The translations under genes were made by a program, and so were the position numbers. Shown here piece after piece: positions 22,913-30,923 of a stretch of DNA of 45,538 bases (within the stretch, counting starts at the first letter, position 1; every line of letters starts with the position of its first letter). The notes below the pieces were generated by a model. The model was not told where the DNA came from. It did not search any database and worked only from the letters and a program-made list of their open reading frames with translations. The stretch is from NCBI GenBank assembly GCA_017457065.1, contig JAFTIE010000187.1:1-45538 (forward strand), written 5' to 3'. The DNA comes from Lentisphaeria bacterium (GTDB lineage: Bacteria; Verrucomicrobiota; Lentisphaeria; Victivallales; Victivallaceae).

Positions 22913-22941
22913 ACAATAATCTTGCAAAGTTGAAATTGCAA
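22913..22941 (-). promoter_or_regulatory. Possible promoter of the GH39-like operon
   Basis: On the minus strand TTGCAA (22941-22936), a 17-bp spacer and TATTGT (22918-22913). The -10 box is imperfect. The inverted repeat at 22921-22942 covers the -35 box and most of the spacer. Confidence 0.4.
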
Positions 22942-22942
22942 G
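22921..22942. promoter_or_regulatory. Inverted repeat, possible operator in the divergent GH region
   Basis: CTTGCAA and TTGCAAG are perfect 7-bp inverted arms separated by 8 bp. The site overlaps the proposed minus-strand promoter and lies about 60 bp from the opposite promoter, a suitable place for a regulator of one or both glycoside hydrolase units. No regulator gene is adjacent. Confidence 0.4.
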
Positions 22943-23004
22943 AGTACATTTTTGTTTTTTCCTGAAAATTCACTTTTTTGAGGGATTCCAAGCCATTCTT
23001 GCCC

Positions 23005-23033
23005 TTGACTAAAATGTTTTTCCGGTATACATT
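23005..23033 (+). promoter_or_regulatory. Promoter of the second clan GH-A hydrolase
   Basis: TTGACT (23005-23010), a 17-bp spacer and TACATT (23028-23033), 45 nt before the proposed ATG. Confidence 0.65.
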
Positions 23034-23077
23034 ATGTACCGGAGCAAAAACTGTACTCAAAAGGAGCTTTGGATTTT

Positions 23078-24565
23078 ATGGAATTTGCCGGATCGCCCGA
23101 ATTTTCTTCCCTTTTACAACGATTTCCAAGGGCGGCAGTTGCATACGCAGGCGAGTTGTCTCCAAAGACTCCTCTTCCCCCTGCTGAACGCCTTTCCATC
23201 GGCTGTGAGACTCTTGACCGGGATTACTGGGAGTTCGACCGGGGATTTGAGTCACTGAAAGAACTTTCCCCCGGTTGGGCAAGGATCCAGTCAGGATGGG
23301 ACAAATGTGAAAAAACCCCCGGAGTCTTCGACTTTGAGTGGCTGGATCATATTGTGGAAAGCCTTTGCTCAATACATATCCGTCCCTGGATGTGTGTCTG
23401 TTTCGGTAACAAAGCCTATTACGGCGGAGATACCTATATCCGCAAATGTCCCATCACCTTCAATGCTGAGATCACTGGTGCCTGGGAGCGTTACCTTGAA
23501 ACTCTGGCGCGCCGGTACAAAGGCAAAGTCAGTCATTTCGAGATCTGGAACGAACCCGATCTTTGCTGGGGCATCGGAAAACTTGAGAATATACAGCTTT
23601 ACACAGAGTTCGTCAAATGTTCCGCCGCCGCTTTGCGCAAAGGCAACAGGGAGGCATTTATACTGGGGGGCGCATTTGCCTGCGGTCCCCGCAATACCAC
23701 ACGCCACCACGGATATGCACTGGCAGAGCAATTTTTCAAAAACGGCGCCGGATCGTGTATAAATGCTTACAGTTATCACTCTTACGATGTTTTCCCGGAA
23801 CTTGTTCAAACGCCTGAGCTTGCCGCCATGAAACGGGTTTTCAAACGGCACGGCGTGGAAGATATGCCCCTGTGGCAGGGCGAAGGGGGATGTCCTGCGG
23901 CGTGGCAGAAGGACAACGCTCTTTCCAAGCATCCGTGGAACGATGCAAAACAGGCACGCCATCTGCTGCGAAACATGCTCTGCGACCTGCGCAACGGCGC
24001 TGAGGTAAGTTCATACTTCATGCTTTCAGACTTCACCTACAAATACGCTGACGGCACTCTGGGGCCCTGCCACTACGGACTTCTGGCGCACCCCGATTAC
24101 CGCAGACGGCCTTCATTTTATGCCTATAAGAGTTTGTGCGAACTTTTCACCGGCAGAGTGGAATTGGATGAGGAAAATCTCTTTTCGCTCCACAAAACCG
24201 ACGATCAGCGTCAGATGATCTCCATTGAAGACAGTGCAGATGTTGATGCCTTACGGGTCTCCATCCAGCGTTTCACCTTCAAAAATAAGGGATTCCCCCT
24301 CTTTGCCTGGTACCGGATCGTAAATCCCCATCGGGGAGAGCCTCTCTTTTTGAGCACAGTGCTCTGCGAAGGTCCTCAGGCAGAGATGTTCAAAGAGCCC
24401 TATCTTCTGGATCCCGTCACCCGCACCATCTGGCGGTGTGAAAAGGTGCGCCTTGAAGAACAATGGGGGAGTTCCATCGTCAGGATCGACGATCTCCCCA
24501 TAGGGGATTACCCCCTCTTTCTGGTTCCCGGAGCCTTTTTGAAAGAGGTGCTGAAAACTCTCTGA
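23078..24565 (+). CDS. Glycoside hydrolase, clan GH-A (GH39/GH5-like)
   Basis: A protein of 495 residues with no signal peptide. The barrel shows WARIQSGWDKCEKTPGVFDF (early strand as in GH39/GH42-type enzymes), VSHFEIWNEPDLCW (acid/base Glu in NEP), NAYSYHSYDVFPE and MPLWQGEGGCPAAW (probable nucleophile Glu). A C-terminal beta-domain follows after about residue 390. It is not a close copy of the divergent GH39-like protein but has the same fold and catalytic layout, so the two may work in sequence on one oligosaccharide. The start is set at ATG 23078: AAGGAG lies 11 nt upstream, whereas a TTG at 23069 is only 2 nt from it. The dehydrogenase gene follows 62 nt later. Confidence 0.8.
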   Translation: MEFAGSPEFSSLLQRFPRAAVAYAGELSPKTPLPPAERLSIGCETLDRDYWEFDRGFESLKELSPGWARIQSGWDKCEKTPGVFDFEWLDHIVESLCSIHIRPWMCVCFGNKAYYGGDTYIRKCPITFNAEITGAWERYLETLARRYKGKVSHFEIWNEPDLCWGIGKLENIQLYTEFVKCSAAALRKGNREAFILGGAFACGPRNTTRHHGYALAEQFFKNGAGSCINAYSYHSYDVFPELVQTPELAAMKRVFKRHGVEDMPLWQGEGGCPAAWQKDNALSKHPWNDAKQARHLLRNMLCDLRNGAEVSSYFMLSDFTYKYADGTLGPCHYGLLAHPDYRRRPSFYAYKSLCELFTGRVELDEENLFSLHKTDDQRQMISIEDSADVDALRVSIQRFTFKNKGFPLFAWYRIVNPHRGEPLFLSTVLCEGPQAEMFKEPYLLDPVTRTIWRCEKVRLEEQWGSSIVRIDDLPIGDYPLFLVPGAFLKEVLKTL

Positions 24566-24627
24566 AGAAAACAGAAGTCATTCAAGGGGAATATCTCCCC
24601 GTCAAAAATAAACGGAAAAGCAAAAAA

Positions 24628-25671
24628 ATGAAAAAGTATCTTCTCAATCTTATTCCCGGCGACGGGATCGGTGTGGATGTGATCCGTGAAGGATGCCGTG
24701 TTCTTGATGCTCTGGCTCAGAAACACGGGGGCGTAAAATTTGAGTACAACGATCTTCCCTGGAGCTGTGAATATTATTTGAAACACGGTTCCATGATGCC
24801 CGCTGACGGCATGAAGATCCTGCGGGAGTGCGACTCCATACTGCTGGGCGCCGTGGGATTCCCCGGTGTTCCCGATCACATTTCACTGCGTGATCTGCTT
24901 CTGCCCATCCGTACCGGATTTGACCAGTATGTGAATATGCGCCCCATCAAGCTTCTGCCGGGGCTGAGCTCCCCATTGAAAAATGAAAAGATCGACTTTG
25001 TGGTGATCCGTGAAAACTCCGAAGGTGAGTACTGCGGCAAAGGATCCACCGATGCCGAAAAGGCGGTACAGGAGTCCATCTTCACCCGCAAAGGTACCGA
25101 AAGGATCATCCGTTACGCCTTTGACTATGCGGTAAAAAACAACTTGACTAAGGTTCTGAGCGCCACAAAATCCAATGCTTTGAATCACTCAATGGTTTTC
25201 TGGGACAATATCTTTGCCGAAGTGAAAGAGGATTACAAAAACATCAAATCCTCCCAGATGCACATCGATGCACTGGCGGGCTACTTCATCATGCACCCGG
25301 AGAATCTTGACGTAGTGGTCGCCAGCAATCTTTTCGGAGACATCCTGACCGACCTGGGTTCCGCCATGCTGGGCAGTATCGGCATTTCCCCTTCCGGAAA
25401 CATCAATCCCGAAGGCAAATACCCCAGTATGTTTGAACCCATCCACGGCTCCGCACCCGATATTGCCGGCAAAGGCATTGCCAACCCCACAGGAACATTC
25501 TGGGCGATCGCCATGATGCTTGAGCAGCTGGGGGAACAGGCAATGGCAGATCTGCTTATGGACTCTTTGTGCAAAGTCCTTTTGAACAAAGAGGTCTGCA
25601 CCCCCGACATCGGCGGCAAAGGCAACACCACCGGCATGAGCGACGCCGTTATCGCAGAGATCCTGAACTGA
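24628..25671 (+). CDS. Isocitrate/isopropylmalate dehydrogenase family (tartrate/D-malate type)
   Basis: A 347-residue NAD-dependent beta-decarboxylating dehydrogenase. Motifs are NLIPGDGIGVDVIREG, YVNMRPIKLLPG (substrate Arg), VVIRENSEGEYCGKGS, KSNALNHSMVFWD (catalytic Lys), the metal-binding Asp segment NLFGDILTDLGSAM, and FEPIHGSAPDIAGKGIANP. The Glu-Gly-Glu-Tyr phosphate-loop variant resembles tartrate/D-malate dehydrogenases, although leuB-like activity is not excluded; there are no leuCD neighbours. A frame extending upstream into the hydrolase gene is rejected because conservation begins at MKKYLLNLIPGDG. The ribosome site is weak (GGAAAAG). The context of glycoside hydrolases and a tagaturonate epimerase favours sugar-acid catabolism. 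Confidence 0.85.
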   Translation: MKKYLLNLIPGDGIGVDVIREGCRVLDALAQKHGGVKFEYNDLPWSCEYYLKHGSMMPADGMKILRECDSILLGAVGFPGVPDHISLRDLLLPIRTGFDQYVNMRPIKLLPGLSSPLKNEKIDFVVIRENSEGEYCGKGSTDAEKAVQESIFTRKGTERIIRYAFDYAVKNNLTKVLSATKSNALNHSMVFWDNIFAEVKEDYKNIKSSQMHIDALAGYFIMHPENLDVVVASNLFGDILTDLGSAMLGSIGISPSGNINPEGKYPSMFEPIHGSAPDIAGKGIANPTGTFWAIAMMLEQLGEQAMADLLMDSLCKVLLNKEVCTPDIGGKGNTTGMSDAVIAEILN

Positions 25672-25689
25672 GTCTTTTGTTTCAATATA

Positions 25690-25756
25690 CGCTGTTCTCT
25701 TCAACAACAGGTAAAATAAGCTCTCTTCGGGGAAGCTGCCTTCACAGGGAACAGCG
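25690..25756. terminator. Possible bidirectional terminator between convergent genes
   Basis: Perfect 8-bp arms CGCTGTTC (25690-25697) and GAACAGCG (25749-25756) enclose a second hairpin near 25720-25738 whose AGCTCTC and GGGAAGCT arms surround a TTCG tetraloop. It fills the gap between the plus-strand dehydrogenase and the minus-strand nucleoside hydrolase. There is no strong T-run, so Rho-independent function is uncertain. Confidence 0.4.
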
Positions 25757-25759
25757 CCA

Positions 25760-26626
25760 TTATAAAAGCAGACGGGCGTTGATGGCGGCGGCGTAAAAGT
25801 CGTTGTTCCGGGTCTTTACCACATAGCGGTGGGGTCCATCGGCACTTTCGGCAAAGGTGTTGCTGCCGTCATCAGCACTGACCGAAGCTCTGCCCTGAAC
25901 GCAGCGGTAGCCGGCACGTTCAGGATCACCGATGAGCGCCAGCAGAACCAGCATAGGGTCCCAAGAGGCGCGTCCGTCAACTGAGCCGTGGTCGTTCATG
26001 ACCTGACGGAGCAGATCGTTTTCTGGCAATCCGGCGCCGGTTATGACGTCAAATCCCACTTCCCAGCCCAGAAAAGTGATGAGGGTCGGCCAGTGGGCGC
26101 ACAATTCATGACCGCTCCGCCGGGTGAGAGGATCAAGACAGAAGTTGTATTCTTTGCCGCCTTCTTCATCCCATTTCCCTGCCATGATCCAGAGGTGACT
26201 GACTTTGCGGCGCACCAGAGCGGCATCTTCAGGATCCCTGAGCACTCTTGCCAGCTCCTGAGTAAAGCCTATGGAAAGGATCTCAACAGAACCGTCTTCA
26301 ACCTCTTTCAGGATCTGACGGTAGAAATCAAGACTTTCGGGCACATCGATGTTGTGCCGCAAAACTTTGCCTGAATGGGCAAGATGTTCCTGATAAGAAG
26401 GTTTTCCTGGAAAATCCACAGCATCATGGGCAAGTCCCAAAGGAATTTCAACACCGCAGTTCCGGGTAAAAACGTCAAGAGAAGCAATGGAACAGGGCAT
26501 ACAGGCATCGACATTGATCCCCAGAAGTTCCACCTCTTTCTTCCGGTGAGCATTGCAAAGCAAACGGATCGCCACCGCATCATCACAGTCGGTCCACCAA
26601 TCTGAATCAAGTATGAATTTACGCAT
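25760..26626 (-). CDS. Nucleoside hydrolase family protein
   Basis: A 288-residue protein. The N-terminus MRKFILDSDWWTDCDDAVAI is the Ca2+-binding Asp cluster (consensus DxDxGxDDA, here with Trp-Thr for the Gly region). GKEYNFCLDPLTRR corresponds to the E-F/Y-N-x-x-x-D-P motif, and SWDPMLVLLAL near the end to the conserved Asp segment. Relatives split ribonucleosides into base and ribose; members in glycan-degrading bacteria can have other substrates, and the non-standard first motif leaves specificity open. The start is at 26626, with AAGGA 7 nt upstream; an extension to 26668 would read through repeat DNA. Single gene with its own promoter, divergent from the DUF4838 gene. Confidence 0.85.
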   Translation of the reverse strand: MRKFILDSDWWTDCDDAVAIRLLCNAHRKKEVELLGINVDACMPCSIASLDVFTRNCGVEIPLGLAHDAVDFPGKPSYQEHLAHSGKVLRHNIDVPESLDFYRQILKEVEDGSVEILSIGFTQELARVLRDPEDAALVRRKVSHLWIMAGKWDEEGGKEYNFCLDPLTRRSGHELCAHWPTLITFLGWEVGFDVITGAGLPENDLLRQVMNDHGSVDGRASWDPMLVLLALIGDPERAGYRCVQGRASVSADDGSNTFAESADGPHRYVVKTRNNDFYAAAINARLLL

Positions 26627-26655
26627 TTTTCTTTCCTTCTGAGGTTTTAAGTAAA

Positions 26656-26682
26656 GAGGTGATTTCAAAAGTCATTCAAAAA
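26656..26682. repeat. Interspersed repeat, copy 1 (other copy in the 3' end of murE)
   Basis: The 27 bases here match 45399-45425 with one difference. The core ATTTCAAAAGTCATTCAAAA is identical in both. This copy is intergenic, in the leader of the nucleoside hydrolase transcript. The bases directly after it (TTGCCTC) can pair with its GAGGTGA start to make a weak stem of about 10 bp including two G-T pairs. Confidence 0.75.
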
Positions 26683-26691
26683 TTGCCTCTA

Positions 26692-26720
26692 AATATACAA
26701 CCTGTCAACTCAAAATGCAA
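26692..26720 (-). promoter_or_regulatory. Promoter of the nucleoside hydrolase gene
   Basis: On the minus strand TTGCAT (26720-26715), a 17-bp spacer and TATATT (26697-26692). The transcript would start with the interspersed repeat in its leader of about 60 nt. Confidence 0.6.
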
Positions 26721-26788
26721 ATTGATCGCAGTACTGTGTCCCAAGCCGTTTACGGCAAATTTACCGGAAAAAAACATCAGTGGCACGG

Positions 26789-26816
26789 TTGCATTTTTTT
26801 CTTTTTCTGCTATATT
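26789..26816 (+). promoter_or_regulatory. Promoter of the DUF4838 gene
   Basis: TTGCAT (26789-26794), a 16-bp T-rich spacer and TATATT (26811-26816), 55 nt before the ATG. The same TTGCAT/TATATT pair occurs before the nucleoside hydrolase and before the pseudopilin at 30924. Confidence 0.6.
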
Positions 26817-26871
26817 AACAGCAAAACTCATTATAAAAGATCGATCAACATACTGTACATAAGGAGAAAAG

Positions 26872-29799
26872 ATGAAAAAATCACTGCTGTTTTTTTTAAC
26901 ATTAACAGCCCTGTTGTGCACTGCTGCCCCGCCTCTGAAACTGCCCTTCACCCTTGAGCCGCAGACTCCCCGGAATATTTCCATCGGCAAAAAAGCTGTC
27001 ATGACTCTTACAGCAAACAACTTTGATATCGTGGCAGGCAAGACTCCCACAGCAAAGTACGCCGCCAAAGAGATCGCCGATGCCTTGAGCAGCGTTTTCG
27101 GAACGAAGTTGAAAGTTGTGACACGCCCCGGCAAAAAAAGTTATCACATTTGCGTGGGCGACCAAGCACTTGCCAAGACTTTGAAAACAGATCCCAAAAA
27201 GTTCGACCGTGACGGGTTTGTGATGCGTACTGCCGGAAACAAGATCCTTATCATCGGCAACGATCACCCCACTAAGGATCCTTACCGCAACGCCTCCGGC
27301 GGCGGCGACCGGGGTGAAAAAGGGACCCTTTTCGGTGCATACGATTTTCTGGAGCGCTTTGCCGGAGTCCGCTACTTCTTCCCCGGCAGGATCGGTACCC
27401 ACACTCCCCCTGCCAAAAAGCTTGAGATCCCTGCCGTTGACATTTACGACCGTCCTGATTTCATCCAGCGCCGCTTCAACGACTACAACTACGCTCAAAT
27501 GCCCATCAAGCGTTATGAGGGATGGAGCCGGGCTCTGAACAATCTGCGCAACCGCAAAGAGACCTTCGAGATCCCCAACTGTCACGGACTTGCTTATCTC
27601 GGATATGTCCGGCGTTTTGCAAAAACCCATCCCGAATACTTCATGGTCAAAAAAGACGGTTCCAGAGCCGACGGCTCCGTGGTGGTCGAGCCCTCAAGCG
27701 CCAACGGACACCTCTGCTCCAGTTCCGGGATCAAAGAGGAGATCATCAAGGATGCTGTTTCCTTCTTCAAAAAAGAATCCCCTTCCGTCCGGGGCGTTCT
27801 GAACCGCAGGGGCAAAAGCTCCTGGGGGATGCACTCACTCACCTTGCCTTTCTTCAACATCATGCTCAACGACTGCTCCAACATCTGCCACTGCAAGGAG
27901 TGCTGGAAACACTTTTCCAAAGGCAAGCAGGCGACCTCCAATTATATGTGGAAATTTTTCAACGACATTGCCGACGGTGTCAAAAAAGCCGGTGTCCCCG
28001 GATATCTCACCACCATGGCTTACGGCGAATACCGTCCCATCCCCGATATGAAGATCGCCGACAATCTGCTGGTCATGCTGGCTCTGCGGGGTCCCTGGAA
28101 TGAATATCTGCCCAAAACCCAGAAAGAGGATCTGGCTCTGCTTAAAGCCTGGAGCGAAAAGCTGGGACAGAAAACATGGCTCTGGACCTATCCCGGCAAA
28201 TATTACGGACACATGCCCGGGATCCCCCACACCACTCCCCGCTCCCTTGTCAGTTTCATCAAAAAGGCAAAACCCTACATTTTCGGTCTTTATATCGAAT
28301 GTGAAAGTGATGTGCTGATTTTCAACTACCTGACCTACTACGTCTTCGGCAAGATCACATGGAACACCGATCTTGATGTAGAAGATCTTCTGAACGATCA
28401 CGCCAAAAGTTTCTACGGTCCTGCTGCAGCTCCCATGAAGGAGTTCTTTGACCGCATCGAGAAACACTGGGAACAAATCGCCGCCAATGTGGTGGAAACT
28501 GCCGAAGGTCCCAAGACCATCTATCCCTCAGAACTGGTGCTCTGGACCAGGATCTACTCCCCTGCTGAGCTGAAACGCCTGGATTCTCTCTTTGACAAGG
28601 CGGAAAAACTTGCAGCCGGAGAGAAGATCTATCTTGAAAGAGTCCGCTTTATCCGCAAGGAGTTTTTCGGCGCCATCCTGAAAGAGTCCGCCCATTTCAA
28701 CGATATGAACGATGCCGCCAAAGCATGGCGTTTCCCCATGACGGAATTCAAAGGCAAAGGCAGACCTTCTCTCAAAGAGTGGAATCAGGCTGTTCCCTTC
28801 CATCTTGCCGGAATGACCGGCAAACCCGCTGAGGTCAAAACCGTGGTCAAGGTCCTCTACGATGCTCAGAATTTCTATTTCCGCTTCGAGTGCGCCGAAC
28901 CCCACACAGCGGAAATGATCGCTGAAAACCACAAAAAAGACGGCAGAGTCTGGGATGACTCCGATGTGGAGATCTTCATTTCTCCTGACGGCAACCGGAA
29001 CCGTTACTATCAGATACTGGTCAACGCCAAAGGCGCTCTGGCTGATTTGAAATGGGTCAATGTGCCCGACTTCAAATGGGAGAGCAAAGCCAAAGTTTTC
29101 AGTCAGATCATCCCCGGCAAGGGGTGGAACGTTGAAGTCATACTGCACCGCAGTTCCATGGATAAATCCTCTCCTGAAGGTATCCTTGCCGAGTTCAGCC
29201 GCCAGCGGGTGCTGAAAAATGTCAAGTTTGACACCAAATACTACTGTTGGAGTCCCTTCGCCCGTAAATTCGGCGACGTGAGCCGTTTCGGAAATCTGCT
29301 CTTCAAGGCGGACAAAGAAAAAAATATCATCATCAACTCCGATCTGGACCCCAAAAAATACTACTGGGGTGTTTCCAAAGGCGGATTCAGAGACAATAAG
29401 ATCTTTGTAACAGGAGGGACCTCTGTCCGTCTGACACAAGCGGAGCCCTCTTCCTACCTGGTCCAGAAGCCCCTGAAGGGTCTCAAGCCCGACACGGAGT
29501 ATGAAGTCTCTTTCTTCGGCAGAATGGAAAATGTGAAGAAACTGACCGATAAGGCAAGCGGCTTCTATTTGCGCTTCGATTACGGCAACGGACGGCCCAC
29601 CTATTTCCCCAGACCTCCCGCCCAGATGGACGGCAGCTGTCCCTGGACCGGATTCAAGTTCAAGATCCGCACTCCCAAAGATCTTAAACCGGAAAAGAGC
29701 TATATCATCTTCACCCTGCGAAAAGCCACCGGCACCGCCTGGGTGGATCATGTGAAGGTCTGCGAAATCGGTAAAGCTCCGGCTGCAAAAGCAAAGTAA
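26872..29799 (+). CDS. Secreted DUF4838 glycosidase-like protein with C-terminal carbohydrate-binding domains
   Basis: A protein of 975 residues with a signal peptide ([20 protein letters not shown]). Residues about 25-190 resemble the alpha-glucuronidase-type N-terminal domain, with the characteristic [20 protein letters not shown]. Residues about 200-560 form the DUF4838 region, a TIM-barrel-like domain ([37 protein letters not shown]). Residues about 640-800 resemble a CBM9-like module ([20 protein letters not shown] and [20 protein letters not shown]). The last 150 residues form another beta-sandwich ([20 protein letters not shown]). No experimentally defined activity is known to me for DUF4838; action on polysaccharide in the periplasm or outside is inferred. 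AAGGAG precedes the ATG. A pseudopilin gene follows in the same unit after 29 nt. Confidence 0.85.
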   Translation: MKKSLLFFLTLTALLCTAAPPLKLPFTLEPQTPRNISIGKKAVMTLTANNFDIVAGKTPTAKYAAKEIADALSSVFGTKLKVVTRPGKKSYHICVGDQALAKTLKTDPKKFDRDGFVMRTAGNKILIIGNDHPTKDPYRNASGGGDRGEKGTLFGAYDFLERFAGVRYFFPGRIGTHTPPAKKLEIPAVDIYDRPDFIQRRFNDYNYAQMPIKRYEGWSRALNNLRNRKETFEIPNCHGLAYLGYVRRFAKTHPEYFMVKKDGSRADGSVVVEPSSANGHLCSSSGIKEEIIKDAVSFFKKESPSVRGVLNRRGKSSWGMHSLTLPFFNIMLNDCSNICHCKECWKHFSKGKQATSNYMWKFFNDIADGVKKAGVPGYLTTMAYGEYRPIPDMKIADNLLVMLALRGPWNEYLPKTQKEDLALLKAWSEKLGQKTWLWTYPGKYYGHMPGIPHTTPRSLVSFIKKAKPYIFGLYIECESDVLIFNYLTYYVFGKITWNTDLDVEDLLNDHAKSFYGPAAAPMKEFFDRIEKHWEQIAANVVETAEGPKTIYPSELVLWTRIYSPAELKRLDSLFDKAEKLAAGEKIYLERVRFIRKEFFGAILKESAHFNDMNDAAKAWRFPMTEFKGKGRPSLKEWNQAVPFHLAGMTGKPAEVKTVVKVLYDAQNFYFRFECAEPHTAEMIAENHKKDGRVWDDSDVEIFISPDGNRNRYYQILVNAKGALADLKWVNVPDFKWESKAKVFSQIIPGKGWNVEVILHRSSMDKSSPEGILAEFSRQRVLKNVKFDTKYYCWSPFARKFGDVSRFGNLLFKADKEKNIIINSDLDPKKYYWGVSKGGFRDNKIFVTGGTSVRLTQAEPSSYLVQKPLKGLKPDTEYEVSFFGRMENVKKLTDKASGFYLRFDYGNGRPTYFPRPPAQMDGSCPWTGFKFKIRTPKDLKPEKSYIIFTLRKATGTAWVDHVKVCEIGKAPAAKAK

Positions 29800-29828
29800 C
29801 AGAAAGCGCATTTACAGGAGATTTGAAT

Positions 29829-30725
29829 ATGAAAAAAAGTATGAATGATCCAGAATTCCCAAATTGTAAATCTGATCTTCCGGTACGTTTTTTCACGCTG
29901 ATCGAACTATTGGTGAAAAGATCACATCTCTGCTGTGATCGTGTTTATGGCAAAGAAGAAGGTCTTTCACCTGCCCCTGGGCAGGTGAAGCTGTACAGCT
30001 TCACCTTAATAGAGCTTCTTGTCGTTATTGCAATTATCGCTATTCTTGCCGCTCTGCTGCTGCCCGCTCTGCAGCAGGCACGGGAGCGCGCCAAGATCTC
30101 CGGTTGTCTTAACAATCTCAAAAGCTGCGGCTTTTTTGCTCAGCAATATGCCGGAGACAACAAGGACTGGGCGCCTTTCGCCTACAGCGGCGTTTCGGGA
30201 ACAGCCGCCTACAGCGGTTATGCACCCTATTACTGCGGGACATGGTTTGTTTTGGTCGCTCCTTATACCGGAACTTACTACAGGTATGACTTCTACCGTA
30301 TTTCCATTCAGCCCCGCAAGTTTGTCACCACAAGGAAACCGGGTGTGTTTTCATGCTCAGGCAGAAAGAACAACACCAGCAACACCTGGGGCGCCAAGAT
30401 CGATTACTCTGTCAACAACAATGCCGCCGGATATGTCGTCAACAGTCTGGGCGCAAAACAGATGCAGTGGAGCAAAGTGCGCCGCCCCTCATGGAAGGTG
30501 TGGCAGACAGATGTCCGGAGAAATTCCGGTATCCCCGGCGGTACCAATATGAACGCCGGAGTCAACTTTGACGGATTGACCTGGTCCCATCTGGGAGGAA
30601 AGGTGGTCCCTGTGGTCTTTATGGACGGTCACACAGACACATTCCCCGTTGGACAGCTGCGCGTTTTCAATAATTCAAGTCCCTGGAAACGGTATTTGGA
30701 GAGTCCCTATTATTACGGATATTGA
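29829..30725 (+). CDS. Pseudopilin with duplicated FTLIELLV start and in-frame insert
   Basis: A 298-residue protein. FTLIELLV occurs at residues 22-29 and again at 58-65. Only the second copy continues into the normal hydrophobic helix [20 protein letters not shown]. The 28 residues between (30-57, KRSHLCC... to ...KLYS) are foreign to the family. The C-terminal domain is that of the H-x-DG type secreted pseudopilins common in Planctomycetes and Lentisphaerota ([16 protein letters not shown]). The residues before the two Phe are Phe and Ser, not the Gly that prepilin peptidase usually needs. The start ATG at 29829 has AGGAG 8 nt upstream; a TTG at 29823 is too close. It sits behind the DUF4838 gene with no promoter seen between, so it is probably co-expressed and involved in its export or display (inference). 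Confidence 0.85.
   Translation: MKKSMNDPEFPNCKSDLPVRFFTLIELLVKRSHLCCDRVYGKEEGLSPAPGQVKLYSFTLIELLVVIAIIAILAALLLPALQQARERAKISGCLNNLKSCGFFAQQYAGDNKDWAPFAYSGVSGTAAYSGYAPYYCGTWFVLVAPYTGTYYRYDFYRISIQPRKFVTTRKPGVFSCSGRKNNTSNTWGAKIDYSVNNNAAGYVVNSLGAKQMQWSKVRRPSWKVWQTDVRRNSGIPGGTNMNAGVNFDGLTWSHLGGKVVPVVFMDGHTDTFPVGQLRVFNNSSPWKRYLESPYYYGY
29916..29999 (+). mobile_element. 84-bp hairpin insert in pseudopilin coding sequence
   Basis: The insert lies between the two FTLIELLV coding segments (29892-29915 and 30000-30023) and keeps the frame (84 bp). It has a 7-bp stem GATCACA/TGTGATC with a 7-nt loop (29920-29940) and an 11-bp perfect stem TTCACCTGCCC/GGGCAGGTGAA with a 2-nt loop (29966-29989). A perfect 22-bp palindrome (29984-30005) shares the right arm and runs into the second FTLIELLV copy. 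No protein-coding capacity of its own and no classical insertion-sequence ends. The mobile nature is an inference from the flanking duplication and from the parallel insert at 1-147. Confidence 0.5.
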
Positions 30726-30773
30726 AGAAAATCCTCAGCAGAGGCAGGGGAGTTTCTGTGGAAATCATTCAGT

Positions 30774-30815
30774 AAACGCTCCCTTTATCAGATCGAATAA
30801 GAGGGCGCTTTGATA
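30774..30815. repeat. Interspersed intergenic repeat, copy A
   Basis: The 24 bases at 30774-30797 are identical to 45497-45520, and after 2-3 variable bases the block GAGGGCGCTTTGA is identical again. The two halves form an imperfect stem (AAACGCTCCC against GGGCGCTTT), and this copy is followed by TAATTTT, so it could act as a terminator for the DUF4838/pseudopilin unit. The other copy also lies just after a gene. Confidence 0.7.
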
Positions 30816-30849
30816 ATTTTGGGGAGTTTTGAAATTGCCTCTTTTGAAT

Positions 30850-30878
30850 TTGCATTTTGTTTCTTTGTGCGGTATATT
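30850..30878 (+). promoter_or_regulatory. Promoter of the second pseudopilin gene
   Basis: TTGCAT (30850-30855), a 17-bp spacer and TATATT (30873-30878), 45 nt before the ATG at 30924. Confidence 0.65.
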
Positions 30879-30923
30879 AACTGCAGTTTATAAAAGAAGG
30901 TGCAACTGCAAGGAAAATAGATC

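Noticed and set aside
24594-24609. GGGGA/TCCCC hairpin between the hydrolase and dehydrogenase genes
   Set aside because: Only 5 bp, no T-run, and the genes appear to be co-transcribed, so a terminator call is not supported.
24463-24627. Longer N-terminus of the dehydrogenase reading into the preceding hydrolase gene
   Set aside because: The conserved fold begins at MKKYLLNLIPGDG and the extension has arginine- and proline-rich out-of-frame character.
28528-29811. Open frame of more than 420 codons on the minus strand
   Set aside because: It lies fully opposite the DUF4838 gene, which has clear domains, signal peptide, ribosome site and promoter. The antisense product has no recognisable motif; it is a shadow of codon bias.
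29800-29828. Separate promoter for the pseudopilin at 29829
   Set aside because: The gap is 29 nt and contains only the ribosome site; no -35/-10 pair of the local type was found there.
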